Part shown: positions 10,691-23,121 of the stretch, in pieces
Position numbering within the stretch: position 1 is the stretch's first letter
How the letters are laid out: the number at the start of each line of letters is the position of its first letter
Assembly: GCF_000165425.1 (NCBI RefSeq)
Contig: NW_001799433.1
Location: forward strand, 115,177 to 179,176
Length of the DNA: 64,000 bases
Source: Paramecium tetraurelia
Taxonomy: Eukaryota; Ciliophora; Oligohymenophorea; Peniculida; Parameciidae
Direction: 5' to 3'
The notes under the pieces: model-generated
Database searches by the model: none
What the model saw: only the letters and a program-made list of their open reading frames with translations
Told to the model about the DNA's origin: nothing
Made by a program: the position numbers and the translations under genes

Positions 10691-12106
10691 ATGATGATGA
10701 AATACTATTTTTCAAACATCATTTAACCAGAAATCACTACCTTAAAAACAGGCCTCACATTATACTCAAAATATTCAAACCAACTTTATGGGAGTTATTG
10801 CTTTATGTTTAGAGGAGGTATTCGTTCAGAAAACTAAGCATAATAAGGTTCATTGCTATCACTATAAATAATGTAACATTTGTAGATAGAGTAAGTATAC
10901 TTTTAAATTTAGCAAATTTCTATTTGAATCTTAATCTATATCTAATTTTACTATAGGTCCAGAATTGCATAATGCAAATTGTTTATTCTTGGATGAAGAT
11001 CATATAAATGCGGCTGATTATATTTGTAGTGTAGCACTTCAAAAGTAGAAAATGACATTATAATTATCCAAAATTTCAAATTATTTAAGCGTCTAATAGT
11101 AAAAATTTCATGGCTCACTATCACAAATTTTAATGAAAGTCTTTTTTCCATAACTAAGCTTATTAAATGTTATCCCTGAAAACGAACCTTTTCAAACCTT
11201 TTAAAGCACATAAATTACAAAAAATAATTGTATAATTGGGTATTAGGGAAGAAGAAAGCATGAGGAGATTGTTAGTATATTTGATCAATTGACTCCTAAG
11301 TATTAAGAATGTAATCGTTTTCATTCAAAATTATATAGTTTTAGAGAGAGATTTCGATCCATTTTATTAAATAGAATAATTTAAGAGTCAAACAATAAGA
11401 GTTGACAATTAAATTACAAGCGACTTTGAAATACTTCTTCTATTTTAAGCTCCATCTTTGTAGGACGAAAAAAACTTGCAAATTGATACAATTATTAGTG
11501 AGATTTTAGGAAATATAGGTCTGTTTATTGAATAATCCATTAGATGAATAAGAAGGAGAGATTGGGTTCAAAGTTAAATCAAGATGTTATGATAAATGTA
11601 ATTGTTAATTTCATTGTAGTATTACAATATAACAATTTCCTCACAAATGCTGGTTGCATATCCCAAGGTTTCAGTGATTTTGGATTATTCGGTCTTTATT
11701 TAAAGGGAATGAATACACACGTAAAAATAACATTTAATTATAGAAATAAGAGATTTACAATTTAGCTATTGAAGAAATCTAAAAATTAAGGGTCATAAGT
11801 GATAATGAAATACTTAGAGCAAAAAATATAGTTATAACTAAATTTTATTCAAATTTATAAAGATAACATGATCAACTTATATACTAATTAGAAAATGTAA
11901 AAACATTGTTTATGTAGATCATTTTAAAAGGAAAATTGATTGTTATGGAGGACTTCAAAGAGTAAATAAATGGAATTACAAGAAAGGATATTGAGAATAG
12001 AATTGAGTAATTAATAGGTTCGAAGGAATTAACAATTATTTATATAGGCAAAGGGTGTAATTTAATGGCTGATGAGAAGTTGACCAGAATGAGAATGCAA
12101 TGCTGA
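10691..12106 (+). CDS. M16-family protein, mitochondrial processing peptidase-like
   Basis: The N-terminus (TTLKTGLTLYS, FRGGIRSEN) and the second half (a region like FLTNAGCISQGFSDFGLFG followed by a helix with ILRAKNIV and a terminal IVMEDFKEQINGITRKDIEN) match the two-domain fold of MPP/cytochrome bc1 core proteins. The HxxEH zinc motif is not seen, suggesting an alpha-MPP-like or core subunit rather than the catalytic beta. Supported introns: 11311-11338, 11519-11543, 11598-11619, 11721-11743, 11897-11917. One or two further introns between 10855 and 10965 could not be placed exactly. The gene converges on the Pumilio gene, 74 bp away. Confidence 0.75.
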
Positions 12107-12180
12107 ATCTATTAAATATTTATTTATATTTGAACAGAATAAAAACTCATAAGCAAGTTACTATTACAAGTTAATGGCAC

Positions 12181-13767
12181 TCATACAGTATCCAAAATTA
12201 AACCAACTCTTTATCCGAATTCCGAGTTTTTAATTTATTAAATAAGATCTGGATGCTGTTTCAATAATTATTTTAGATAATGAACTGATGGATCCGCACT
12301 TATTAGAACTTTTTTTATAACATAATTTCCAAAAGGATGGATGGATAAGTTATAAAATACAAATCTAAAATTAATCAATAGTGTACTAATCATTTGATTT
12401 TGTACATAAGTTCTTAATAATTTAGGAAGGTCCCATTAGATCGATATACTTTTCAACAGTATTGCTACCAAACTTATTAATACTTAATTTTTCGAAATTT
12501 TCCTTAATAATTTGGCTAATAATTAATCTTTCCTTTTGTGGCCCACTCTTCAGAAGGTATTAGATTATGTAGTTTCCGAATTCCTAATAGCATAATTAAT
12601 AGGCGAAAGAAATCAATATATCTAAAATCCTTTAGGTTATCTCCAAAGGATAGAGTTCTAAGACTTTTTGAATTAATCTACAACCATAAGTCTGTTTTGA
12701 GAGAATTGCAATCTTAAATTATTTAATTAATTACACATTCTTCAATGTATGGTATGATAAACAGTAATGTAGATTTGTCTAATATTTCAAAACAAGAGAG
12801 CAAAACATAATTGCCATTAACATCATTTAATAATTAATGAATATGTGGATAAAGTGTTTTGAAGAATGATTCAATATGTTCAGGAGAACCTCTTTTGAAT
12901 AGATATATGGTTACTTTACGAATTCTATCATCTTTTGAACAACTCTACAAGCATATTAGTTTTTTGATAATTCCAGAATATGACTAATCAAGAGAGAATA
13001 TAATTTAAATTTTTAATCGCAATCTGCAACATCAAATAGTTTTTACACTGTATAATTACCGAACATGTCCTTAGCTGCTTTTACACATATCTTTTCAACC
13101 TAACAAAAAATGAGTCTTTTCTGATTGGAATCATTACCATCCAAAGCATTTTATAATTTTCTATTTATAAATTGGTTGCCACATATTTATTCCTAACAAT
13201 TCTTAATAATTATATTTACAAGATCCATTTAACTAAGTTACATTTTCCCATCAAGACTTTGGTCACTTTTAAACTAACATTGTGTGTGTTAATATTCTAA
13301 TGGTTATACAGTAAGATGCTTTTTGCCTTTGTAATTGATCTACGGTTTCTCTATTGAATCCAATGCTATCCAGATATAATTTGAATTTCAATACATTAAA
13401 AATTCTCTGCTGAACCACAGACTTCCTACTCTGATGTTTAAATTAAGGCACTAGATAGTTAAGACTGTCTACAGTTGGATTATTTATATATAAATAAATA
13501 CATTTCTATAGATGTTTATGTATGAAAAAATATTCGCTATTTCTATTAAGATACCTATCCTGTAGAAATTATGCTGGCATTCGAAGTGTGAATATCTTGC
13601 TAATTGACATGCTATTCAGGATTGAATTCTTTCGATTTTAGTGATAAATTCTTTCTTCTCTTGCACAAACTTGGCACTAATTTAATCTCATCGTCTGTGA
13701 ATAGTTAATTAGAAGTACCACTTAATATGGATCCTATTAAATCTTTTTCTTCACTTTAAGATGCCAT
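12181..13767 (-). CDS. Pumilio-family (PUF) RNA-binding protein
   Basis: Several PUF repeats are visible in order, each with the aromatic/polar RNA-contact helix: DMFGNYTVQKLF, NQYACRVVQKM, DVNGNYVLLSCF, QTYGCRLIQKVLE, QEFGNYIIQYLL, NKFGSNTVEKYI, HPFGNYVIKKVL, SEFGQRVGL. The family binds 3' UTRs of mRNAs and represses translation. The N-terminus (about 70 aa) is polar and unrecognised. Introns after EFV, EEC and in the last third were placed; one junction in the N-terminal third (around 13250-13560) remains unsettled. Stop is TGA at 12183-12181. Expression is presumably from the 71-bp gap before the small gene at 13839-14183, on the same strand. Confidence 0.9.
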
Positions 13768-13838
13768 TTAATTAAAATTTTGATTATGGAGTGAATATTT
13801 ATAATATCATAATATACTGCAGTCATTAATAATTTAAG

Positions 13839-14183
13839 TCACATCTATCTAGAAGCCATCTCATTCTCTATCCAAAATTTAAGATCTTACAATATGATAC
13901 CTTAAAATACTTATTAATATTTATAATATAATTCAAATTTTATATTCCAATAAGTTGGATCAACTATTTAATACTGATTTTTTTATTATTTAATTTTTAT
14001 AATATTCTCCTCATATCCATCTCTAATAATCTCAAGATTTGCAATCTAAACACACTTGTACTTCACAATTTCTATTTAAACCAATGAGCATTTATTGAAT
14101 AATTAATTATTAAATTGAACTAATGAACAAGATATTCTAAATTAAAATTTTGAGAAGTCTGACTCTAAAATAACGCAAAACAT
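13839..14183 (-). CDS. Hypothetical protein, 114 aa
   Basis: One uninterrupted frame from ATG 14183 to TGA 13841-13839 with no intron. It has a Cys/Val/Gln-rich N-terminal half and a C-terminal half with charged and aromatic residues. No family is recognised. The stop lies only 71 bp ahead of the Pumilio start on the same strand. Confidence 0.5.
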
Positions 14184-14379
14184 ATTTTAATATTATTTCA
14201 AATATGTTTGGTTTCATATAGAAAAGTTAACTTAATTTAAAACTTAGAATTAAAATTTCAATTTCAAACTTTTTACAAAAATGCTCTTTATAATGTTTTT
14301 AAGTAATAATAAATAGTATAAATATAAAGATCGTACAATTTTTAATATGATTTAAGTTAAGTTCTGCTAAGACTAAAAT

Positions 14380-15283
14380 TCAATCAAAACAGATTGGACT
14401 TAGTATTTTGAGATTGGAGGCTATTCGTTTACCATTTTGATACTTCCTTTGTATAGGTTATCCATCCTATTTAATTAGTTCTCCTTCCCCATCTTGAGCA
14501 TCATCCTTCCAAAACCCCTTGTATTGTTTCCCATCAGCCCAAGTATAAACCCCGTACCCATGCTTTTTATTTTATCTAAAAGAACCCTCGTAGACTGACT
14601 TATTTGATAATGTTAGCTTTCCTTAACCATCCATTGAATTATCAACCCAGTTCCCCCCATAACTTAAACCATTTAGCCCTTTATAAATCCCAAAACCATG
14701 AAGCAGGTTATATTAAAATTAGCCTTCATAACTAGTACCATCTTCATATTGTGCATAACCATTACCATGTTTGAAATTGTTAAAAAATTATCCTTGATAA
14801 ATGTACTGATCTATAATTAAGGGTTTAGATACTTATTACTACTTCCTTGCCAAAGCCTTGTTTTTTATTTTGAAACCATTCACCAATATACATATTATTA
14901 TCTATGTCTGTGAATCTGCCAAAACCATGAATCAAGCCTTCTTGAAAGTAACCTTCGTATTGGCTGCCATCTTTAAATGAAACCATGCCATAACCAGACA
15001 TCTATTAGTTGATGTTAATTTCTAGACCATCTTTGCTGTGCATTGCAAATGAATTTTTAGATTAAAATGTTAAGGGTTCCGTTTTAGTAATTTAAAGTTG
15101 ATATATCTTCTCCTAGATATCGCATTCTTCTGAGCCAGTGTTTAATCTGATATTCTCATAATTAGGTTATAATGGAGGTTAGCACATATTTTGGGTTTCC
15201 TCATTCTGTTCCCAACAGGAGCATTGCTTTTTTACTTTAATTTTCTATTAATTCTATGTTTATTTTAGTGAACAGGATCCCAT
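14380..15283 (-). CDS. MORN-repeat protein, 293 aa
   Basis: After about 95 unrecognised residues (N-terminal MGSCSLK, cysteine-containing and possibly N-acylated), roughly eight MORN repeats follow, each near 23 residues with the pattern YxGxFxxxxxHGxGxxxxxDG (for example YEGYFQEGLIHGFG and YGVYTWADGKQY). MORN proteins bind membranes and scaffold the cell cortex and cilia in protists. A single 22-nt intron at 14811-14832 sits inside the repeats. Start is the first ATG; the next gene upstream is divergent. Confidence 0.92.
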
Positions 15284-15631
15284 CTAATAGTTATTTATCT
15301 AAATTATCAATCAAATAAATAGATGTTTATCATTTAGTAATTTAGATAATAATTATTTTTGTAAATTCAGATGAATGGTTGAGTGCAAGTAAATTTTACG
15401 AATTTATGAATTAGAATTGAGAGGAGGGGAATAACAATGTAGGTTTTGGGATGAATAATTAGAGTAAATATTAATTTATTATATAATATAGTAAGTATAA
15501 AGTGACCATTTCTTGAATCGGAATTCATCAAGAAAGTTAATAATTATTAAAGAATAATGTGTTTAGATTATTAATAGATGATTTGAATATTAAAAGAAAT
15601 ATTTAAAAAAAAATAAAATATCTAAACCAAA
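15284..15631. other. Intergenic, divergent promoter region
   Basis: About 350 bp between the divergent MORN and downstream plus-strand genes. No frame of note. Very AT-rich with several short A/T runs just before the ATG at 15632. No RNA gene or repeat is seen. Confidence 0.5.
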
Positions 15632-16342
15632 ATGTTGCATCAATACTTAAGCGATTTTGAATCCTTCGATAATTTCAGTTCGAACCTAGATGAAAACAAT
15701 AAAATTTAGTATTAAAAGCTGAACCTTTTCAAAAATGATTCATTCTAAGAATTCGATATCGATTTTGAGTAGAAATCAACGAATATTGTTAACCAACCCT
15801 AACAGAGTCACCAAGAGGTGAGTAAGAAGGAAAGCAGTTAAACTGTAACTAAGAAAATAAAGAAATCCTCGAAGAAAGACAGGAATTAAAAAGATTATAA
15901 GAAGAACATCTGCAGAAACATATTAAGACATGCCATAAAGTCAATGAATAACGACTAAGATTGCGTTTCCTACATATCAGAATTGGTTGATGATGGCAAA
16001 TTGTTCAGTATATACTATAACAGATAATTGGAATAAATTACTGGCTTCAGAGTATTGAGAGAACATTTGGTTTAGATGAAGGAGGATAGTTAGATTGTGA
16101 GAAATAGAAAACAAGCTTTTAGACAATATTTGTTATGGTACTTGAAATCCAAAGCCACAGCTATGATTTTGAGAGGAGAAACTCAGAATCCTCAGGAGTA
16201 TATACGCTATAAGAATGAAGTTCTAATGTATTATATACATCGACCACACGAGTGGATATCGAATTAACCAGAGTGGTTGAATGTAGCCACAACAGGAAAC
16301 GAATAGTAGTTCCAACTTAATGCAGAAGGTTAGTGTATTTGA
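15632..16342 (+). CDS. Hypothetical protein, 236 aa
   Basis: A single intronless frame. The first 80 residues are Ser/Asn/Gln-rich; residues about 75-95 are a Lys/Ser-rich basic tract (KKIKKSSKKDR) that could be a nuclear signal. The remaining part looks globular and helical (KKNICRNILRHAIK, FRVLREHLVQMK, YLLWYLKSKA). No named domain is recognised. It could be a ciliate-specific family. The next gene starts 106 bp downstream on the same strand. Confidence 0.65.
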
Positions 16343-16448
16343 GATGACTTGGGATGATTGCGAAATTATAGATGCGTGGCCTCACACCACAGAGAATGAA
16401 GACACTTGATTAAATATTTGTCTTTATTTTTTATTTTTATATTCATTA

Positions 16449-18139
16449 ATGAAATAACAAATAGATCTGAAGTTATTGTAGCAATAAAGAGAAGAACGAT
16501 TTTAGAAGAGTTTATTTGGTGCTAATCAAATGAGTTAGCCTGTTGAGGACAAACCAGCAAGTTCCAAGGTTCCAATGTTGTCTAATGAAAACTTTGTATA
16601 AATTTATGTGAAATGCACTATCACACCAGAGGTATCAGTATTTTAGTAGATTTAGTTTGTGGCCTAGAAGGAATTGAGTCAAGACAATGTGGACAATGAA
16701 ATTGACATAGTATTCGACGATGTGATAGGTAAACATTTCGATTAAGAAAATATAGAAAATGAGGAATTGGGAATGAAGAAGGAGTATAATGTATTTGTTG
16801 AAAGACAATTGGTCCAACAAATTAAGTTGTTAAAATAGAATTACATAGAGAAGCAAGATTTGATCAAAGTAATCTATAAATTTAGATTAAGATGCCTGTA
16901 TGTGGATCAAATGGCATAAGATTGCCAGAAGAACAAGATTTGCTCCTCTATTTCGAATACTTTAAAATTAGGGATAATTCAACTGAATGTTAATTGCTCC
17001 TTCAATCATAGGATTTGAAATCATTATATGGACTCTTGATTTGCGGATGTCTTTTTAGCGATGAAAATGCCTAAGATCTCACCTTTAAATTCTTAACCAA
17101 AAAACCCACTTTGGAAATCATAATGAAGTTGCTACTAGTCACAGTCCACTATGAATCCAAGTATCAGATGTATATGTACAAGTAAGTGTCTCATTTATTC
17201 TCAGATTAGTAAAACAAATCCTCTACTTTTACAACGGAATCCTTAAGGAAATCACAGATCCATTATTAAATGATGCAATACAGAATCTAAAACAATTATC
17301 CATAGAAAAACCCAATATCATCAGAGTCAATACTAAGGGTTTTTCCTTGAAAATAAATACAACATTCCTCTATCCATTATACAAGTAATATGAGAAGGAG
17401 AGAGCTGCAGTATTCAAGCCAATCAATGAGTATACTCAATTTCAAGTATTGCGAAATGCTGACATTCCAGATCAAACTGAAGATTCAGAATACCCACACA
17501 TCTACATCATAAAAAAACAGAGTGATTAATAGCAATATCTCTATGGAGTTCAATTAGAAGCACATGCAGAAATCCTTATATATGATAACAAGTGTGAAAA
17601 ATACTAGAAATATAATGATTCATATTTAGGATGTGTGGAGAGAAACATATGGGGAACCTCAATGGTTGTCTATGATGATGGGTATCCGGAGTCAGCTTAA
17701 TTGCAATTTCCTGATTGGATCGGTTAGAAGAGAAGGAGATTGATGAAAATAGAGTATGAGACTAACATCATGGCAAATGAACCGAGATATTTTGATACTG
17801 TGTTTCTCAATCTAGATACAAAATAATGGGAAGGTAATTAACTTGCATTATTATTCAATTAGAATTAATTACATTAAAACCACATTACAATTAGGAGAAG
17901 GATTGCTATTAGCTGAATTTCTTTGGGTAATGTTAAATGACTATATAATTAGACGAGCCAAGATTGCTTCTGCTCGTAATTTCTAATTAATCAAAGCTGG
18001 AGATGATAAAACTATCCAATTATTGCATGGGAAGATGGAGGCCAATTCCTTCAATTTGGATTTCAGACCTCCTCTCAGCATCTTGTAAGCATTTGCTATA
18101 TCGATGGTTTCTATAAGTTCTAAAGCACTCGTGTCATGA
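16449..18139 (+). CDS. Tubby-like protein, 529 aa
   Basis: The C-terminal half is a Tubby domain: SYLGCVERNIWGTSMVVYDDG, RLMKIEYETNIM, then NFFGRAKIASARNFQLI and the terminal NLDFRPPLSILQAFAI with which Tubby proteins end. Tubby domains bind PI(4,5)P2 and, in animals, carry cargo into cilia. The first 250 residues are not recognised. Introns: 16869-16891, 17182-17204, 17834-17862, 17927-17952. The C-terminal residues after the motif (SMVSISSKALVS) are usual in length. It converges on a small minus-strand gene 54 bp away. Confidence 0.9.
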
Positions 18140-18193
18140 TTATTAAAAGAAATATAATAAATCCCGCACTGATTATTCTCCAATATATTTTAT

Positions 18194-18628
18194 TCAATAT
18201 TATAATAGGGTATCATCGGGCTCATCATCTTCTCCTTAGAGAGCTCTTTGTCCTTCTATGAAATGATTGTATTGTCTTATTGTTTGATGCAAAGTCGACA
18301 TGTCCGCATATTTCATATAGAAGGTCCTTTCCCATCCATTCACTTAGCATAATGGAAATGCTTACCAAACTTGATTTCCCATTTACTGGAGATGCATTCG
18401 ACTGACTCTCTATAAGTAGATTCAAAGTTGGGTTGATGTAATTTCTTATTCATATTCATTGTTTAATATTGCAAGTGTCTAGAGGATAACCCATTCAAAA
18501 AACCTTAGTAATCTCGTCCCATGGATATCAGTGGGATTGGCAACGAAATTCATCTTCAATATGTACCGAAAGATGGGATTCAAAAGGGATCCTGCCTGCA
18601 TTATCACTCTCTTTCTTTTAGTTCCCAT
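18194..18628 (-). CDS. Hypothetical protein, 128 aa
   Basis: Three exons (introns 18479-18503, 25 nt, and 18343-18365, 23 nt) give one frame from ATG 18628 to TGA 18196-18194. The start is basic (MGTKRKRVIMQAG), followed by NPIFRYILKMNFVANPT, and the C-terminus is acidic (QGEDDEPDD). No domain is recognised. An N-terminal mitochondrial signal is possible but unproven. It is divergent from the coiled-coil gene that starts 38 bp away. Confidence 0.65.
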
Positions 18629-18666
18629 TTATTTAATTAACCGTATATAAAATTATTTAAATCGAA

Positions 18667-20989
18667 ATGAAATTAAAAAACAGAAACTCAACTTCTGTTA
18701 ACAAGTTGCAAAACCTAAAACAATAGCAGGACAACATCATCCAATCTATTAACGAATTGAATGACAAAAACTAATAAATCATTAAAGACTATATGAACAA
18801 ATAGCAACAACTAACAGATTAATTATAAAAGCAACATCACTAGATAACAATACAAGAAGTCAAATAGGCATTATAGAATAATGTTTGGTCCCAAAAGGTA
18901 GGGTTCTTTTTGAATCCTCTGTCCTTGCAACATGGATAGAAGATAACTATCTAATAATAATAAATCTTGTTAAAACATTCAGAATCTAAGTTAATCTTAC
19001 TTGAGAGGATCTTTCAAACAGAATTCAAAATAGTTCAATTTCAAGAACAAAAGAAAATGATTCAAAGCGATATTGAGGGAAGAATTTTGTAAATGGACAC
19101 CCTCCTAATTGAATATGAAGAACTAGAATAGATCATCGATTCATAATAAAACAAATCGTAATGCAACAATGTTAAAACCATCTTTGAAATCAATAAAAGT
19201 CTAAGCCAACTCAAACATACCTACATATAATTGGCTAATTAACGATAAGAAAAAGAAATTGTTTAAACTGATTTCTAAAACATCATCAACACTTTGGAGT
19301 TGTAGACTAAATCAATTTAAATTGAAAAATAAATGAAGGGCTTGTAATCTTCATGGTTCAATGTGGATTAGCTTTACAATTTAATTGTGAGCAACGCCAA
19401 AGCTGAGTAATAATTGGAGCTGCTTTGCAACGTAGTATTGTTCATTAACGATAAAATTGTTTAAGGGCTTAATTCTAAAACAAACAAGAATGCAATCATT
19501 GACAACATTCGATAAATTGAAAACGATAACAACTTTAGAGTATTCAATAGCACCATATTTTAAGAATACTTGGATTAGGCTTAGATAGCAGAGTATTCCT
19601 CATTTCTTAAAACTGAATTACCTAAAAGAATCTGTAAGTTCAAAACAGAATCCTAATTGAAATAACATAAGTACAAAAATAATAAATTAAGAATAGAGCA
19701 CTTCTTGTCGATGTACAGAGACAGATACATCAAATTATGTATGAATAATCTATGATCTAAACTCAATACAATAGACTTGAGTCTAATCTACCTGTTCTTG
19801 AGCAAAATTAAACTGCCTAAAAGTTGCAGTAGATATTGGATAGAATGAATCACATTGAATGCTTGAAATCTCAAAATAAAACACTCTTTGAAATCACATT
19901 CCCAGCATAAATCAAATAAATACAAGATAACCTAATGTCAATGAAATAATAGTTGAATTCTTAAATTAAAGATTTGCAATATTCAATAGGCATAGAATAA
20001 GATTACTATTACAAAATATTCTCTTCTTAATCTCAAAAATTACCCATTTTAATTCTCGATTCAAACGTAGTTAATGATAATATAGAGTATTAAATAGAAG
20101 AAAACAGGAAAATGTATTAGTAGTAACAAATTCTGTATAATTAAAATGTTGAAAATTAAAGACAGAAACTGAAACAATTAGAAGAATAAGAAAGTACTAA
20201 GTTTGTATATATAATTAGATTAAATGCAAACAAGATATTTGATTGAGTTGAATGAATCAATTTTAAAGACAAAAAAAGAGAATATACCACCTTCTGATTC
20301 CAGAGATATGAGTATGTTGGGAACAATATAAATAGATATGTCTTAAGAGAGGACCACTCACAAATACTCAGTTTTCAGATCCAAAAAATAACTATTTATG
20401 AATGAACCAACAGATAGAAGTCTGTCTACTTATAGTTTTTTGGGACATCGTTCATCTGATCCATTATGTTCTAAAACAAAATTAGCCTTGAAATAACAAA
20501 CTAGTCTGTCATCTTAGGCCTCTCAGAAAAATCCCTTGTTGTCCCCTCAGTCTAATAATCATCACATATCCATAGAGCAATCTTTGAGTTTACATGTAAC
20601 AATCATTCGAGTATTAGTCCTCTGCAAGAAGATTCCCAGATTTTCAAATGGAGAAATCTCCCCCTCAATAAATATTAGGAGACAAGATCTACAAAGTACT
20701 AAAGAGAACATTTAGACAACAATCCACAATTAGTAAGAGTGGATGCTCAGCATTTTCAAGCAAATTTGTGAAGTACAATTAGAAGATGAAATGTTTGGAA
20801 TTCTATAATTCTAATAAGATGATTCATGATTTAGGTCAAAAGGAATCAGCATTATGTTTGAGACAAATTAAGGAGGTGAAACAATGCTAGCAATCATTAG
20901 TTTTATTTATTTCGAAACATCAATCGATAGAATTGGTATTTAGTAAACATGAGCAACTGAATGAATTTATGAAAATGATAACATAGTGA
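18667..20989 (+). CDS. Long coiled-coil protein with a C-terminal PH-like region
   Basis: The first 500 residues are almost continuous Gln/Lys/Glu/Asn coiled coil. A 25-nt intron at 20194-20218 joins this to a Ser-rich linker, and a 22-nt intron at 20596-20617 leads to a last 100 residues that resemble a pleckstrin-homology fold by pattern (SKFVKYN, KMKCLEFYNSNKM, ending in an amphipathic helix HEQLNEFMKMI). A longer (38-nt) intron near 19637 is inferred to keep the frame and is less certain. Likely a structural or cortical protein; PH assignment is inference only. Confidence 0.65.
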
Positions 20990-21018
20990 TTTTAATAATA
21001 ATTTATTTCCGGTTAACA

Positions 21019-22365
21019 ATGCAAGTTTTTACTAAAAATGTTTTTCGAAGAATTGCATTCACTCCATTTTTCTCTTTCTCATCCAAGAGAGATTTGTATG
21101 GTAATACTGTAATCTAAACAATTAGAATTATTGGGAGTACCTAAAAATGCCTCATAGAATGATATCAAAAAAGCCTATTATGGATTAGCCAAGAAATATC
21201 ATCCAGATGCAAATCCATCCAAGGATGCCAAAGAGAAGTTTGCTGAAGTTAATAAGTAATAATTATTTTCTACAAATCTAGTGCATATGAAACACTTTCC
21301 GATGAAAATAAAAGAAGAGTCTATGACTAAGTAGGAATGACTGGAGATGAACAGGATTAGGCTGGAGCTTAGGATCCTTTTGCTGCCTATAGTAGTTTCT
21401 TTAGACAAGGACAAAGAGGTGGCAGAGGACAAGAATACGAATTTGATGAATCCATATTTGGAGATTTCGCATCCTTTTTTAATATGGGAGGAGAAGCTGA
21501 AAGAACTATTAAGGGAGCTGATATTCATGTCCAAATGGAAATTTCTTTTATGGATAGTGTTCAAGGCTCACAATAGACAATTTAATTTGAGAAAGTAGGA
21601 ACCTGTACTACATGTAATGGCACTAAATGTAAACCTGGAACTGCACCAGGCAGATGTACTAATTGTGGAGGAAGAGGATCTATCAATTATAGACAAGGAG
21701 CTATGACTATATAAATGGCATGCACTAAATGCAGAGGAACAGGAATCTCCATCAAAAATCCATGTATTCATTGCATTTCATTCATTTAGGCACTACATGT
21801 AGAGGCATGGGCATATAGAAACAGCCAACAAATGAAACTATCAACATACCAAAGGGAATTGCAGATGGTCAGAATTTGAGAATTACAGGTAAAGGAAACG
21901 TAGGGGAGAATGGAGGAAAATCAGGAGATCTTATTGTTAAAATTCAAGTCAAACCTGATCCTTACTTTAAAAGAGATGGATATGATTTAATTACCAACGC
22001 TTATATTTCCGTTGCTTAAGCAGTGTTAGGAGATACAATTAAAATTAAGACTTTGAATGGTGATAAGTAGGTTTCAGTCAAACCTGGATGTCAAGATGGA
22101 GAAAAAATGAGATTGAGTGGCTTAGTATAATTTAATAATATTATTATAGGGAATTAACAAATTGGCACCCAATTAAAATTAAAAAGGCGATCAAGTTATC
22201 AATTTCAAAATACAAATACCCACCAAATTAAATGAGAAATAAAAAGAGATATTTCAAGAATTAGCCAAGGTATCCATTCTTATTATTATAAATTAGATAG
22301 AGAAAACAGAATCCTAAAATTAAGAAGGGATATTTGATTAAGTAAAGAATGCGTTCCATAAGTGA
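21019..22365 (+). CDS. DnaJ (Hsp40 type A), probably mitochondrial, 405 aa
   Basis: Co-chaperone that stimulates Hsp70. A basic, Phe/Ser-rich N-terminus ([14 protein letters not shown]...) looks like a mitochondrial presequence. The J domain has KKYHPDANP, including the HPD triad. A glycine-rich region follows, then four zinc-finger repeats ([30 protein letters not shown]), one interrupted by an intron. The C-terminal substrate-binding part has [15 protein letters not shown] and [13 protein letters not shown]. Introns: 21101-21125, 21256-21281, 21764-21789, 22125-22149, 22270-22296. Confidence 0.95.
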
Positions 22366-22591
22366 GAATATTTATTTGTTTATAAAAACACTTATAACTT
22401 TGTTTAATTATTTTAAATATCTAAATTATTGATATATCATGAATCTAATTAAAGTGAGGTTATCTTAAAATAAAAAAAGGACTTAGGGTAATGTATTAAT
22501 ATATTGCTGAATTTGGTAATCTTTGGATTTCTCACAACTCTTTAATTTGAATGAATAACAGAATATCATTTCGACAATCTAATCTATAAAA

Positions 22592-22869
22592 ATGAAATCA
22601 ATATTTGATTTATGGAAAAAACAACATAAGCGGCTAATAAAGGTAATGATATATTTCCAATTTTTAAGTACATCAATTAAGTACGTTTAAAATCACACTT
22701 TTTATTAGTAGGGACAATAATAATTAGAAAAGTCAATCTTTTGATTTCATCTTAAATATAATATAAATTAATTTCAATTGAATAGAATATGAATCATGTA
22801 TAAATATAACTATAAGTTGCATTATCAAATTTATTCTTTAATGAATAATTAAAAATAATAATTGCTTGA
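22592..22869 (+). CDS. Possible small gene, 83 aa
   Basis: ATG 22592, a 26-nt intron at 22643-22668 (GTAATG...TTTAAG) and a frame to TGA 22867-22869. The product is basic and hydrophobic with no recognised domain. It is supported only by the well-formed intron and the open frame. The flanking 22366-22591 and 22870-23121 are AT-rich with nothing recognisable. Confidence 0.3.
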
Positions 22870-23121
22870 ATTTTTATCTCTTCATTTCAAAAATTTATTA
22901 AAATTAACCTTATCAGTTTTGAATTTTTGATTATATAAAATAATTGTAGAAAAATTTATATATTTAAGATAAAATAACAAAACTCTTCTATCCTTAATGA
23001 TTGCTTATAAAGTATTTGTTTCAAATTGTATTACGATAGAATATTGATGAATATTCAACTGAATTTTCTTAGTATGCATCAAAACATGAATTAATTATGG
23101 TTTTTTAATATAAATTTGTGT

